A stretch of 64,000 nt of DNA from a bacterium BMS3Abin14 (GTDB lineage Bacteria > BMS3Abin14), in contig BDTG01000043.1 in NCBI GenBank assembly GCA_002897695.1, positions 71,934 to 135,933 on the forward strand. Reading direction: 5' to 3'. Shown piece after piece: positions 1 through 8,950 of this stretch (position 1 is the first letter of the stretch; every line of letters begins with the position of its first letter). The notes beneath the pieces were generated by a model that was not told where the DNA came from, did not search any database, and was given only the letters and a program-made list of their open reading frames with translations. The position numbers and the translations under genes are program-made.

Positions 1-1409
1 TCGCACTCATACTCGCCGGAGGTTCCGGAACACGACTCTGGCCTTTGAGCAGGCGTTATTCCCCGAAACAGCTTCTTAGCCTCGCCGACGAGGGCGGACT
101 GTCCCTCCTGCAGGATACCGTCAGGCGCCTGGAATCGAGGGTCGCTTCGGACAGGATGGTTATTGTAACCTCCCATGGGCTTCGCCCCGAGATCAAGAGG
201 CAGATTTCGGATTATCTCGCCCCCGCCGCCGACAATTGCCTCATTGTCGGTGAGCCGTCGGGGCGCAACACGGCGCCCGCCATCCTCCTGGGGGCGATGC
301 TGATTCAAAGGAGGGATTCGGACGCCGTCGTCATTGTCGCTCCGGCCGACCACATAATCCAGGACCCGGGGGCATTCGGACGGGCGCTGGATACCGCCGA
401 AAAAGCCGCCGCCGCGGGGTCCATTGTCACCTTCGGAATCCCTCCCTTGCGGCCGGAAACCGGTTACGGCTATATCCAGGCCGGCGAGAAGATGAACGGC
501 TGCTTTGTTGTGGAAAAGTTTGAGGAAAAACCAACGCTTGAGAGAGCAGAGAACTTCCTGGAAAAGGGCGATTACCTCTGGAACAGCGGCATGTTCTGTT
601 TTACGGCTTCCACCATCATAGATGAGGCGAGACGATACCTGCCGGAAATGATGACGGCCCTTGAAATGGTGGAGCTGGAGTCCCTTTCCGGCCTCGAACG
701 CGCCTACGATGAATTAGAGGCCATCTCCATAGACCATGGGGTCATGGAGAAAACCCGAAAGGCCGTGGTGGTCCCCCTCTCAGCCGGCTGGAGCGATGTG
801 GGAAGCTGGGATTCCCTGTACGAGATCGGGAGCAGGGACGCCGACGGGAACCTTATCCGGGGCGACGTCATGGCGTTCGACACATCGGGCAGCCTTCTGG
901 TGGGGAGCGGAAAGATGCTGGCCGTCACGGGGATGAAGGATGTCATCGTCGTGGATGCCGAGGACGCACTTCTCATCTGTCCCAGGGGTGAGTCGCAGGA
1001 CGTGAGAAAGATCGTCGGACGCCTGGATGAGGAAGGGAGGACGGAGCATCTCATGCACCCCACGGTCCAAAAACCGTGGGGATCCTACAGGGTCCTGGAG
1101 GAGGGGAGCGGTTACCTCGTCAAGAGAATAACCGTTGACCCGGGACAGAAACTGAGCCTTCAGATGCATCGGCACCGAAGCGAGCACTGGGTCGTCGTTG
1201 CCGGCAGGGCACTGGTTACGGTGGGTGAGGAGACAACGGTCCAGGAGGTCAACGAGAAAACCTTCATCCCCACGCAGACCCGGCATCGCCTCGAAAATGC
1301 CGGCCCGGAGTCCCTGAACATCATCGAGGTGCAGCTTGGGGATGTCATCAGCGAGGATGACATCGTCAGGTTCGAGGATATCTATGGAAGGATCCATGAC
1401 CGGCGCTGA
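1..1409 (+). CDS. manC: mannose-1-phosphate guanylyltransferase / mannose-6-phosphate isomerase (5' end outside window)
   Basis: Cytosolic enzyme that makes GDP-mannose from mannose-1-phosphate and GTP; the fused C-terminal domain interconverts fructose-6- and mannose-6-phosphate. In-frame codons from base 3 read ALILAGGSGTRLWPLSRRY, the nucleotidyltransferase signature, so only a few N-terminal residues are missing and the TTG at 45 is internal. A VEKFEEKP motif follows near base 515. The last ~110 residues are a cupin with SLQMHRHRSEHWVVVAG (the family usually has HHHRSEHW). The 3' end overlaps the phosphomannomutase start by 14 nt, so the two are probably co-translated. GDP-mannose would feed polysaccharide or glycolipid synthesis. 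Confidence 0.95.
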   Translation, partial: ALILAGGSGTRLWPLSRRYSPKQLLSLADEGGLSLLQDTVRRLESRVASDRMVIVTSHGLRPEIKRQISDYLAPAADNCLIVGEPSGRNTAPAILLGAMLIQRRDSDAVVIVAPADHIIQDPGAFGRALDTAEKAAAAGSIVTFGIPPLRPETGYGYIQAGEKMNGCFVVEKFEEKPTLERAENFLEKGDYLWNSGMFCFTASTIIDEARRYLPEMMTALEMVELESLSGLERAYDELEAISIDHGVMEKTRKAVVVPLSAGWSDVGSWDSLYEIGSRDADGNLIRGDVMAFDTSGSLLVGSGKMLAVTGMKDVIVVDAEDALLICPRGESQDVRKIVGRLDEEGRTEHLMHPTVQKPWGSYRVLEEGSGYLVKRITVDPGQKLSLQMHRHRSEHWVVVAGRALVTVGEETTVQEVNEKTFIPTQTRHRLENAGPESLNIIEVQLGDVISEDDIVRFEDIYGRIHDRR

Positions 1410-2868
1410 TTTTCCACAGCATATTTTCAGGGCCTACGATATCCGCGGGACCTATGAAACGGAGGTCACGGACAGCATCTCCTTCGCGATCGGATGGGCT
1501 TTCGGCCGCATGATCCGGGAGCGGGTTGAGACCTCATCACCACTCGTTTCAGTTGGAATGGACGCACGCCTCCATTCCCCTGCTCTTAAAGATGCCTTTA
1601 TGTCCGGCCTCCATCTTGCTGGATGCAGAATAATGGACCTGGGCCTGTGCCCGTCCCCGCTGACCTACTACTCGGCGTTTAAACTTGGCCCTGATGCGTT
1701 TGCCATGATAACGGCGAGCCACAATCCACCCGAGGATAACGGTTTTAAACTCGGCATAGGAAGGGACACGATCCACTCAGAGGACATGCAACTTCTGGGT
1801 CGGATGGCGCGATCAGCCCCGCCCTTTGCACCCGCGGAGGTTACACCAGAGGTCGAGGAGATTGATATTATCTCCCTTTACGTGGAGGAGATCGTCGGGA
1901 GGTTTACGGACCTTCCGGAGATTCTCACGGATATAGGCAGACCGGTGAAGATCGTAATCGATTCCGGGAACGGAACCGCCGGTCCGGTCCTTCCGGAGAT
2001 AATGAGGAGGCTGGGCTTCGAGATCGTAGAGATGTTCAGCGAGCCCGATGGACGATTTCCAAACCACCACCCCGATCCGACCCTTCCGGAGGCCATGGAG
2101 GCCCTCAGAGAGGCCATACGGGCGGCCGGAGCGGACGTGGGTGTTGCCCTGGACGGCGATGCCGACCGCATAGGGCTGCTGGATGAGAATGGAAACGTCA
2201 TCTGGGGGGATATGCTCCTTCTTATCCTCGCCAGGGACATAATCGAGGCAGCCGGCGGCAGGGGAGGGGATGAACATCCTCTCATCATCTCTGAGGTAAA
2301 GGCATCCCAGGTTCTTTACGACGAGGTTGAGAAATATGGGGGCAGTGCCCTGATGTGGAAAACGGGCCATTCGCTCATCAAGGCAAAGATGAAGGAAACC
2401 GGAGCTGCACTGGCCGGGGAGGTGAGCGGCCATCTCTTTTTTGCGGACAGGTATTACGGATATGACGACGGGCTTTATGCTGCTGTCAGGCTGGCGGAGG
2501 TGTACGCAAGATCACTCGCCTCCGGAAAAATTACATCATTTTCCCAACTTCTCGATGGTGTTCCGAAGGTGTTTAACACACCGGAAATTCGCATCCCGTG
2601 CCCTGAGACGGAAAAAACCCGGATTATCTCCAGGGTCGCAGAGGCGCTGGCTCGTCATAAAAAGGATAACGAAAAGCCGGCCGTTCGCAGGATCGTTGAT
2701 ATTGACGGTGTCAGAGCCGTTTTCGACGGGGGATGGGGCCTTGTTCGTTTCAGCAATACCCAGCCGGTCCTGGTGATGAGGTTCGAGGCCCGGGATCAGC
2801 CCCTTCTGGATTCCTACCAATCGTTTTTCCGTCATATCCTGGCGGAGGTAACGGAGAGGAGCCCATGA
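1396..2868 (+). CDS. phosphomannomutase / phosphoglucomutase
   Basis: Alpha-D-phosphohexomutase family (ManB/AlgC-like, about 490 residues), interconverting hexose-6- and hexose-1-phosphates; beside manC it should supply mannose-1-phosphate. The phosphoserine loop TASHNPPEDNGFKL begins near residue 106, the metal loop DGDADR near 253, the sugar-binding loop GEVSGH near 341, and the C-terminal phosphate loop reads RFSNTQPVLVMRFE. The ATG at 1396 is chosen because GGAAGGA lies just upstream and the protein then begins MTGADFPQHIFRAYDIRG, the usual family N-terminus. A longer frame from 1336 would only read through the manC end. Confidence 0.93.
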   Translation: MTGADFPQHIFRAYDIRGTYETEVTDSISFAIGWAFGRMIRERVETSSPLVSVGMDARLHSPALKDAFMSGLHLAGCRIMDLGLCPSPLTYYSAFKLGPDAFAMITASHNPPEDNGFKLGIGRDTIHSEDMQLLGRMARSAPPFAPAEVTPEVEEIDIISLYVEEIVGRFTDLPEILTDIGRPVKIVIDSGNGTAGPVLPEIMRRLGFEIVEMFSEPDGRFPNHHPDPTLPEAMEALREAIRAAGADVGVALDGDADRIGLLDENGNVIWGDMLLLILARDIIEAAGGRGGDEHPLIISEVKASQVLYDEVEKYGGSALMWKTGHSLIKAKMKETGAALAGEVSGHLFFADRYYGYDDGLYAAVRLAEVYARSLASGKITSFSQLLDGVPKVFNTPEIRIPCPETEKTRIISRVAEALARHKKDNEKPAVRRIVDIDGVRAVFDGGWGLVRFSNTQPVLVMRFEARDQPLLDSYQSFFRHILAEVTERSP

Positions 2869-3743
2869 GCCTCAACCCGTTCTGGCGGCTTATGAGGCCG
2901 CATCAGTGGCTGAAAAACGGTTTCGTGCTGGCGGCCCTTGTATTTTCCCGGCACCTGCTCGAGTTATCCTATGTTTCCAGGGCCTTGGTAGCAGTGGCTG
3001 CTTTCTGCCTCGCCTCCAGCGCCGTTTACGTTTTTAACGATATCGTCGATCGTGAGCAGGACCGGACCCACTCGGACAAAAAGAACCGTCCCATCGCCTC
3101 GGGTGAGGTTTCCGTGGGGAGTGCGCTGCCATTCGGGATCATGCTTCTGGCGGGGGCGCTGGCCCTGACCGTGTCCCTCGGCGCCGCTTTTTCCATGTCG
3201 GTGCTGGCCTACCTCGGTCTTCAGCTCGCCTATAACCTGTTTTTAAAGAATGTCGTTCTTCTCGACATATTCACCATTGCCCTTGGTTTCGTTATCCGGG
3301 CGGTGGCCGGCGCGCTTGCCATCAAGGTGGTCATCTCTCCGTGGCTGATCCTGTGCACCCTGCTTATCGCCCTTTTTCTGGGTTTTGCGAAAAGGCGGCA
3401 TGAGATAGTTCTCATGGGCGATAACGCCGTTCTCCACAGGGGTATCCTCAGGGAATATTCCATCCCGTTCCTTGACCAGCTCATATCCATCGTCACGGCC
3501 TCCACCATCGTTTCCTACGCCATTTACACCCTCTCACCCGAGGTGGCCGCAAATTTCGGCGGCCGTTACATGATACTGACGCTTCCATTTGTTATCTACG
3601 GGATCTTCCGTTATCTCTATCTGGTACAAATCCGCGAAAGCGGGGGAAGCCCGACCCGCTCCCTTATGCTCGACGGCCCGCTGCTGTTATCTGTCCTCCT
3701 ATGGGGCATGGCGGCAGTTGCGATAATCTATCTTGCGGGATAA
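2865..3743 (+). CDS. UbiA-family prenyltransferase (polyprenyl-phosphate phosphoribosyltransferase-like)
   Basis: Integral membrane protein of about 292 residues with roughly eight or nine hydrophobic segments. The aspartate-rich motif NDIVDREQDRTHSDKKNRP followed by IASGEVS is typical of the UbiA branch that includes decaprenyl-phosphate 5-phosphoribosyltransferase, which moves phosphoribose onto a polyprenyl phosphate. A second basic/acidic motif, FAKRRHEI, sits in a cytoplasmic loop. The ATG overlaps the preceding stop (ATGA) behind AGGAG, showing translational coupling to the mannose genes. The exact acceptor and donor cannot be read from sequence; a quinone or other isoprenoid role is the alternative, but no quinone genes are nearby. 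Confidence 0.78.
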   Translation: MSLNPFWRLMRPHQWLKNGFVLAALVFSRHLLELSYVSRALVAVAAFCLASSAVYVFNDIVDREQDRTHSDKKNRPIASGEVSVGSALPFGIMLLAGALALTVSLGAAFSMSVLAYLGLQLAYNLFLKNVVLLDIFTIALGFVIRAVAGALAIKVVISPWLILCTLLIALFLGFAKRRHEIVLMGDNAVLHRGILREYSIPFLDQLISIVTASTIVSYAIYTLSPEVAANFGGRYMILTLPFVIYGIFRYLYLVQIRESGGSPTRSLMLDGPLLLSVLLWGMAAVAIIYLAG

Positions 3744-3755
3744 AGGCAGGCCATG

Positions 3756-3811
3756 GGCTATAGGCAATAGGCTGTAGGGTAAAACAAGTCCAGAGTCCAG
3801 TGTCCAGAGGG
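3756..3811. repeat. heptad repeat module A
   Basis: Two 7-bp tandem families side by side. First GGCTATA, GGCAATA, GGCTGTA; then a linker TAGGGTAAAACAA; then GTCCAGA, GTCCAGT, GTCCAGA. The linker and order resemble module B at 13781-13866 (TAGGGTAAAATAG then GTCCAAC units), so the two loci are copies of one modular element. Non-coding; the translated shadow contains LQPIAYS in both places. Confidence 0.8.
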
Positions 3812-3854
3812 GAAAAACGGACGCGGGGACACGTGGAGGATAAGCACAAGGCCT

Positions 3855-3891
3855 GTCATCGCGAACCGTCACAATGTGAAGCGATCTCGTG
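3855..3891. repeat. REP-like palindrome (GTCATYGCGA type)
   Basis: GTCATCGCGA, a short spacer, then GAAGCGATCTCG. The left half is similar to GTCATTGCGAGG at 29569 and the right half to the GCGGCAATCCC end of that copy. It lies just downstream of heptad module A, the same association seen at 29.4-29.7 kb. ATTGCGAGG...GCAATC palindromes of this kind are widespread in environmental bacterial genomes. Confidence 0.6.
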
Positions 3892-3932
3892 CAAAGACTC
3901 GATTTATCAGGAATGAAGGGAATAGTACCGTA

Positions 3933-3961
3933 TGGACTATAGGTACTTACACAATTATATT
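3933..3961 (+). promoter_or_regulatory. possible promoter for the DUF362 gene
   Basis: TGGACT at 3933-3938 and TATATT at 3956-3961 with a 17-nt spacer, followed 36 nt later by the coding start. The -35 matches only 4 of 6, so this is weak. The gene is separated from the upstream operon by 253 nt of repeats, which makes its own promoter likely. Confidence 0.35.
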
Positions 3962-3996
3962 AATGTAAAACATCAAGCCGTTGGAGGATAAACAGG

Positions 3997-5076
3997 ATGT
4001 CTGGATCCAGAGTGGTGGTCCTGAAAACAACACCTGAGTCGGTCGTTGACGATTATGGGAAGCTCATGCGGCAGGCAGGGTACAGGAAGGCCATAAGCAG
4101 GGAAATTCCTACGATGCTGAAGTTGAACCTTTCGTGGACAAAATATTTTCCAGCCTGTTCCTCCCAGCCATGGCAGGTCCACGGGGTGGTAAAGACCATG
4201 ATTGAAGACGGGTATCCCCTGGACATGATCGTCCCTGTGGAGAACAGGACCGTCGTGACCGACCCCATCAAGGGAGCGCGAAACAACCGATGGATGTCCG
4301 TTCTCGATTCCCATGGACTGAAGTTTACCCCCCTTACCGACGTCAAGTGGGTAAAGCACGAATTCAGGGAGCCGCTGCTCAAGCTGGATCAGATATTTCC
4401 TGAGGGGATCGAGATCCCTGAAATGTACATCGGCAAGAACGTGATCCATCTGCCTACCGTTAAGACACATGGTCACAGCACCACCACCGGAGCCATCAAG
4501 AACTCCTTTGGGGGGCTCCTTAAAACCGTCAGACACTATGCCCATAAGTACATTCACGAGGTTCTGGTGGACCTTCTTATCATGCAGAAGGAGCTTCATC
4601 CCGGCATTTTTGCCGTTATGGACGGGACCGTGTGCGGAAACGGCGCCGGCCCGAGGACCATGATACCCGTTGAGAAGGATTACATCATTGCGAGCTCCGA
4701 CAGCGTGGCCATCGATTCGGTGGCAGCGGCGATGATGGGGTTTGAACCCATGACAATCCCTTATCTGAGAATGGCCCATGAGAGAGGTCTCGGCACAGCC
4801 GATCTCACCGAGATCGAGATCCAGGGGGAGGATATCGCGGGGGTTAATTTCGGTTTCACCGTCAAGAGAAGTTTCGTTATCTGGGGGGACCAGCTGATAC
4901 GGAAGGGCGCCCTGCAGCCCTTTGAAAAGTTACTTCTCCATTCGCCGCTCGTCTTCTGGGCGCCAATGGCATCGAACATCTACCATGACTATTTCTGGTA
5001 TCCCCTGGTCGGCAAGGGTATTATCCGGAAGTTCAACGACGGCAAGTGGGGCAGGCTTTTTGACACCTATCGCTAA
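3997..5076 (+). CDS. DUF362 domain-containing protein
   Basis: Soluble protein of 359 residues belonging to the DUF362 family, whose biochemical role is not established. Family-like stretches are LPTVKTHGHSTTTGAIKN (about residue 150), NSFGGLL, and SSDSVAIDSVAAAMMG near residue 232. Unlike many members it has no CxxCxxC ferredoxin domain at either end, so it is the iron-sulfur-free form. The start follows TTGGAGGATAAAC. It lies between a UbiA prenyltransferase and a flippase-like membrane protein whose start overlaps its 3' end, suggesting a joint role in lipid-linked chemistry; that role is inference. Confidence 0.85.
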   Translation: MSGSRVVVLKTTPESVVDDYGKLMRQAGYRKAISREIPTMLKLNLSWTKYFPACSSQPWQVHGVVKTMIEDGYPLDMIVPVENRTVVTDPIKGARNNRWMSVLDSHGLKFTPLTDVKWVKHEFREPLLKLDQIFPEGIEIPEMYIGKNVIHLPTVKTHGHSTTTGAIKNSFGGLLKTVRHYAHKYIHEVLVDLLIMQKELHPGIFAVMDGTVCGNGAGPRTMIPVEKDYIIASSDSVAIDSVAAAMMGFEPMTIPYLRMAHERGLGTADLTEIEIQGEDIAGVNFGFTVKRSFVIWGDQLIRKGALQPFEKLLLHSPLVFWAPMASNIYHDYFWYPLVGKGIIRKFNDGKWGRLFDTYR

Positions 5077-6064
5077 ACCAAAGAGGAGGTGGAAGGGGAA
5101 GACCCTCCTGATCTGGACCGTGGTCGGCGCCATCGCCGTTTTTGCCCTGCTCTCCTTGATTGCTGATTTTCACGGGCTTGTTTCGGCTCTCGAAAATTTT
5201 CCTCCTCACATCCTCCTTGAGGTGGGCCTTCTGGCTCTTGGCAATTACCTCCTCCGGTTTATCAAGTGGCATTGGTACCTGTCGAGCATGAACCACCGGA
5301 TCGCTCCCGGGCCCAACGCCCTGGTCTTTGTGTCTGCTTTCGCCTTTACCGTCACCCCCGCGAAGGTGGGGGAGTTTATCAAGGCGTTCATTCTCAAGGC
5401 CAGGTACCGTGTGCCGTACACCGTATCCACGGCAGTCCTCCTGATGGAGAGGTTTACCGACGTCCTCGCCATACTCCTGTTGTCCTTTTCAGGCCTTTTG
5501 CTGGGGTCACTTAACCCGTTCTGGACCGGGGGAGCCGGGGCTTTAATTGTCGTGTTTCTCCTGCTTGTCAGGAACAAAAAATTTGTGCGGGCGATAATCG
5601 AGTGGCTAGGGCGATTCAAACGCCTGAGGGGTATTACCGAGGATGCTCACGAGTTCTACGACTACGGCTGGGGCCTTATGGCTCCCGGGATTTTCACGGG
5701 GTCCATGATCCTCAGCCTGGCCGCATGGTTTCTTGAAGGATTCGGTTACTATCTGGTGGCCAACGGCCTGGGATTTCACCTTTCAATCCTCGAGGGAGTT
5801 TTCATCTACTCGGCATCGATCATGGGCGGGGCTTTGACCCTCTTTCTAGGTGGATTGGGCGCAACCGAGGGATCCCTGGTGGGCCTGGGCATTATCTTTG
5901 GAATGTCCAATAGCCTTTCCGTTGCCGCTGCGATCATTATTCGCATCATGACCCTGTGGTTAGCCGTGGTTATCGGCTGGCTTGCATTTCTGTTTACCCC
6001 GACCCTCAGATCGCTCCTCGGAGCCTCGTATGAGGATGAGCCGCCAACCTCGGAACTCCTCTAG
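5060..6064 (+). CDS. flippase-like / lysylphosphatidylglycerol synthase TM-domain protein (UPF0104)
   Basis: Polytopic membrane protein of about 334 residues with 7-8 hydrophobic segments. The region FIKWHWYLSSMN, then AFTVTPAKVGEFIKAFIL and LLMERFTDVLAI, is characteristic of the UPF0104/AglD/MprF-N family linked to polyprenyl-glycan or aminoacyl-lipid handling. The soluble aminoacyl-transferase half of MprF is absent. A TTG at 5060 (after GGGGCAGG) is chosen: it overlaps the DUF362 stop and gives MTPIAKPKRRWKG, a basic N-terminus before the first membrane helix. Codons further upstream are only an out-of-frame reading of the neighbour. Start confidence is moderate. Confidence 0.8.
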   Translation: MTPIAKPKRRWKGKTLLIWTVVGAIAVFALLSLIADFHGLVSALENFPPHILLEVGLLALGNYLLRFIKWHWYLSSMNHRIAPGPNALVFVSAFAFTVTPAKVGEFIKAFILKARYRVPYTVSTAVLLMERFTDVLAILLLSFSGLLLGSLNPFWTGGAGALIVVFLLLVRNKKFVRAIIEWLGRFKRLRGITEDAHEFYDYGWGLMAPGIFTGSMILSLAAWFLEGFGYYLVANGLGFHLSILEGVFIYSASIMGGALTLFLGGLGATEGSLVGLGIIFGMSNSLSVAAAIIIRIMTLWLAVVIGWLAFLFTPTLRSLLGASYEDEPPTSELL

Positions 6065-6074
6065 CACCCCTGAT

Positions 6075-6099
6075 CACCCCTGTGTCAGAGACAGGGGTG
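6075..6099. terminator. inverted repeat between convergent genes
   Basis: CACCCCTGT, 7-nt loop, ACAGGGGTG: a perfect 9-bp stem 10 nt past the flippase stop and 87 nt past the adenine deaminase stop on the other strand. Position suits a bidirectional terminator, but no T-tract follows on either side, so it may be only a 3'-end stabilising hairpin. Confidence 0.45.
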
Positions 6100-6185
6100 G
6101 GGATGGGTCTGGAACGTATTCCATAACATATTTTTATTCGCATAATGTATATTATGTAAAGTCAGAACGGTAAGAACCAGAATCA

Positions 6186-7919
6186 TTATTCACTCACTTC
6201 CAGTTCCACCGGGGAAAATGCAGTAACGTCAAAAAGGCCCCTGTCGGTAAGCTTCAACTCCGGAATTACGGGCAGGGCCAGAAAAGACAGGATCATAAAA
6301 GGATCTTCAAGCGGGCACCCGGTTTTTCCCGCCCTGGATTTCACTTCCCTCAGTTTTCTCACCAGGGAATCGGCGGCGCCATCATAAAGCAGGCCTGAAA
6401 TCGGCAGAGCGAGCGTAGCCAGGCATTCCCCATCCACAGCTACGGAAAGCCCGCCTCCACTATCGATAAGAGCATTGACGGCAGCAGCGGCACTCTTTGA
6501 ATCTGCTGACACACAGACGATATTGTGAGAATCGTGTGCCACGCTGGATGCTATGGCCCCCCTCTGGAGCCCGAAACCCTTCACGATCCCTTTACCGCAT
6601 CTTCCGCTGCCGTGGTGCCTCTCCAGGACAAACAGTGAAGCGAGATCCATCGAGGAATCATGCAGAAAAAAACCATCCTCATCAGTCTTTATTTCTTCGA
6701 CGGAACCCTTCGTTATTAATGCCCCCGGGACAATCTCCATGATCCTTGCCAACGGGTTGGTTGTAGAGAAAAAAATCCTTAAATAATCATCGGTTATCCT
6801 GCGCAAGTTAATTGAATTTCTCAATTTATTCTGAACCGATGCCGGCTCTACTTCAGGAAAGTAAATTCCGTTCGATGACACCTTTTTGCCCGATTTGAAT
6901 ACAGCTCTGATCTGAAATGATTTCATGTCGTCAAAAACAACCAGATCTGCCAGATACCCTGGCGCCACGGCTCCACGGCCCTTTAAACCGAAGTGCTCAG
7001 CCGGATTAATGGTGACCATCCTGATCGCCTGTACCGGGTCGAGCCCATGCTTTGCCGCCTTCCTCAATAAGAGGTCCAGGTGTCCTGACTCCATGAGTTC
7101 ATCAGGGTGGCGGTCATCCGTGACCAGCATGAAGCGGCTGAAGTTGTCCTGGGTAACGGCCGGAAGGAGGTTTGCCAGGTCATGGGCGCTCGTTCCCTCC
7201 CTCATCATGATGCGCAAGCCCAGTCGGACCTTTTCGCGAGCTTCCTCAGCATTTGTACACTCGTGATCAGACTGTATCCCGGCTGCGGCGTAGGCGTTCA
7301 GAGGTTTGCCTGAAAGCATGGGGGCATGCCCGTCGATCGGTTTCCCTGCACTGGCAAGGATCTTTGTGATAATCGAATCATCTCCATGGACCACACCGGG
7401 AAAGTTCATAACCTCAGCCAATCCGAGTACCCTTGGATGGTTGAGAAGGCGCTCTATCTCCCTGATGCCGATTTCGGCGCCCGATGTTTCGAACGTAGTT
7501 GCCGGAACGCAGGAGGGGGCCATGAGATAAAGGTCAAGAGGGATCCCCTCACTGTCGGCCAGAATAAATTCGATCCCTTCAAGGCCCGATACGTTAGCTA
7601 TTTCATGTGGATCCGCCACCATGCAGGTGGTCCCACGTGGGACGATGACCCTTGCCAGCTCACCTGGCCGGAGCATGGTACTTTCAATGTGGAAGTGGGC
7701 CTCAATGAACCCGGGGGCAACGTACGAGCCTTCGAGGTCGATGACCTCATCCGCATCATATTCACCCAGGCCGGCAATCCTGTCCTCCATAATGGCGATG
7801 CCGGTTTCCTGGATCTCACCGGTGAATGTATTGATCAACCTGGCGTTTTTCAGGAGTAGACTTGCCGGTTCATCCCCACGGGAAACGGCAAGAACCCTTT
7901 GAAGGAAGCGATCCGTCAA
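6186..7919 (-). CDS. ade: adenine deaminase
   Basis: Amidohydrolase of 577 residues converting adenine to hypoxanthine and ammonia (purine salvage). Metal-ligand motif GFIEAHFHIESTM lies near residue 70, followed by VADPHEIANVSG, DGHAPMLSG and QSDHECTN; TDDRHPDEL carries the later aspartate. Length is normal for the bacterial Ade family. The TTG start overlaps the upstream amrS stop (TTGA) and is preceded by GGAGGGGAG, so the two genes are coupled. No other purine genes are nearby, so the pairing with a radical SAM enzyme is unexplained. Confidence 0.93.
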   Translation of the reverse strand: MTDRFLQRVLAVSRGDEPASLLLKNARLINTFTGEIQETGIAIMEDRIAGLGEYDADEVIDLEGSYVAPGFIEAHFHIESTMLRPGELARVIVPRGTTCMVADPHEIANVSGLEGIEFILADSEGIPLDLYLMAPSCVPATTFETSGAEIGIREIERLLNHPRVLGLAEVMNFPGVVHGDDSIITKILASAGKPIDGHAPMLSGKPLNAYAAAGIQSDHECTNAEEAREKVRLGLRIMMREGTSAHDLANLLPAVTQDNFSRFMLVTDDRHPDELMESGHLDLLLRKAAKHGLDPVQAIRMVTINPAEHFGLKGRGAVAPGYLADLVVFDDMKSFQIRAVFKSGKKVSSNGIYFPEVEPASVQNKLRNSINLRRITDDYLRIFFSTTNPLARIMEIVPGALITKGSVEEIKTDEDGFFLHDSSMDLASLFVLERHHGSGRCGKGIVKGFGLQRGAIASSVAHDSHNIVCVSADSKSAAAAVNALIDSGGGLSVAVDGECLATLALPISGLLYDGAADSLVRKLREVKSRAGKTGCPLEDPFMILSFLALPVIPELKLTDRGLFDVTAFSPVELEVSE

Positions 7920-8938
7920 CTCCCCTCCCCCGGAATGCCGTTAAATGCCGTGCCGCATTTCGGGCAGGCACCGTCCTGTGAAAGGTTCGAGTTTATGAGG
8001 GTAAAACCGCTTCGCTCAAGGAGAAGATTACCGCACCTGTGGCATAAGGTCTGGTCGTCTTCATGGGAGATGTTCCCGATGTAGGTGTACTTGAGGCCTG
8101 CGGACTTTCCGTCTCTCTCAGCCCTCCTGAGGGCGCCCAGAGGTGTCGGGGGATGATCAGTCATCTTGTAGGTCGGGAAAAAGCGGGATATGTGCCATGG
8201 GATGAGCGGGTCGATGGAGGCGATAAATTCCGAAATAAACCCAAGGGACCGTTGGTCATCGTTCAGCCCTGGAATCAGGAGGGTGGTCACCTCTATCCAG
8301 ATACCCGCCTCGTAAAGGGCTCTGATTGTTTCAAGGACCGGTTCCATGTGCCCGCCGCAGACCTGACGATAGAAGTCCTCCGTAGCTCCCTTCAGATCCA
8401 CATTAGCAGCGTCAAGGCAGGGCGTAAGCACCTTAACAGCCTCGGGAGTCATGAACCCGTTGGTTACGAAGACGTTTCTCAACCCTGCGTCCCTCCCCTG
8501 CCGGCAGCAGTCCAGGGCATATTCAAGAAAGATGGTCGGCTCGGTGTACGTGTAAGATATGGATCGGCATCCGGATTCCAGGGCTTTTTTTACAACTTCG
8601 TCAGGTTCCCTGTATTGGCCCGGAATAGCGGTGTCGACGGATGGCAGGATGCTTATCTCATAATTCTGGCAATGTCGGCAGGACAGGTTGCAGCCGGCGG
8701 TCGCCACGGAGTATGAAAGGCTTCCCGGAAGGAAATGATAGAGGGGCTTCTTCTCGATGGGATCGACATGCTCGGCGACCAGTTTTCCGTAGACCATGCT
8801 GTAAAGGATCCCGTCCCTGTTCTCACGGACCCGGCATATTCCCCTTTTTCCAGGAAATATTCTGCATCTGTGAGCACACAGGAGGCAATGAACGCTGTTA
8901 TCGTCCCTCTTTTCGTAAAGAATTGCCTCGTGCCGCAT
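7916..8938 (-). CDS. amrS: AmmeMemoRadiSam-system radical SAM enzyme
   Basis: 340-residue radical SAM protein (COG1180). The cluster motif CNLSCRHC (CX3CX2C) is near residue 89. An N-terminal CLLCAHRC and a C-terminal pair CHRCGN...CPKCG look like extra metal sites. AmrS proteins normally co-occur with MEMO1 and AMMECR1 domain proteins, but neither is in this window. Their substrate is not established. Preceded by AGAGGA and followed by overlapping ade; the FHA gene ends 13 nt upstream, so FHA-amrS-ade looks like one transcription unit. Confidence 0.9.
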   Translation of the reverse strand: MRHEAILYEKRDDNSVHCLLCAHRCRIFPGKRGICRVRENRDGILYSMVYGKLVAEHVDPIEKKPLYHFLPGSLSYSVATAGCNLSCRHCQNYEISILPSVDTAIPGQYREPDEVVKKALESGCRSISYTYTEPTIFLEYALDCCRQGRDAGLRNVFVTNGFMTPEAVKVLTPCLDAANVDLKGATEDFYRQVCGGHMEPVLETIRALYEAGIWIEVTTLLIPGLNDDQRSLGFISEFIASIDPLIPWHISRFFPTYKMTDHPPTPLGALRRAERDGKSAGLKYTYIGNISHEDDQTLCHRCGNLLLERSGFTLINSNLSQDGACPKCGTAFNGIPGEGS

Positions 8939-8950
8939 CCGGTAAATCCT

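Noticed and set aside
3756-3811. tandem repeats as a possible CRISPR array
   Set aside because: Units are 7 bp, contiguous and without spacers; no cas genes in the window.
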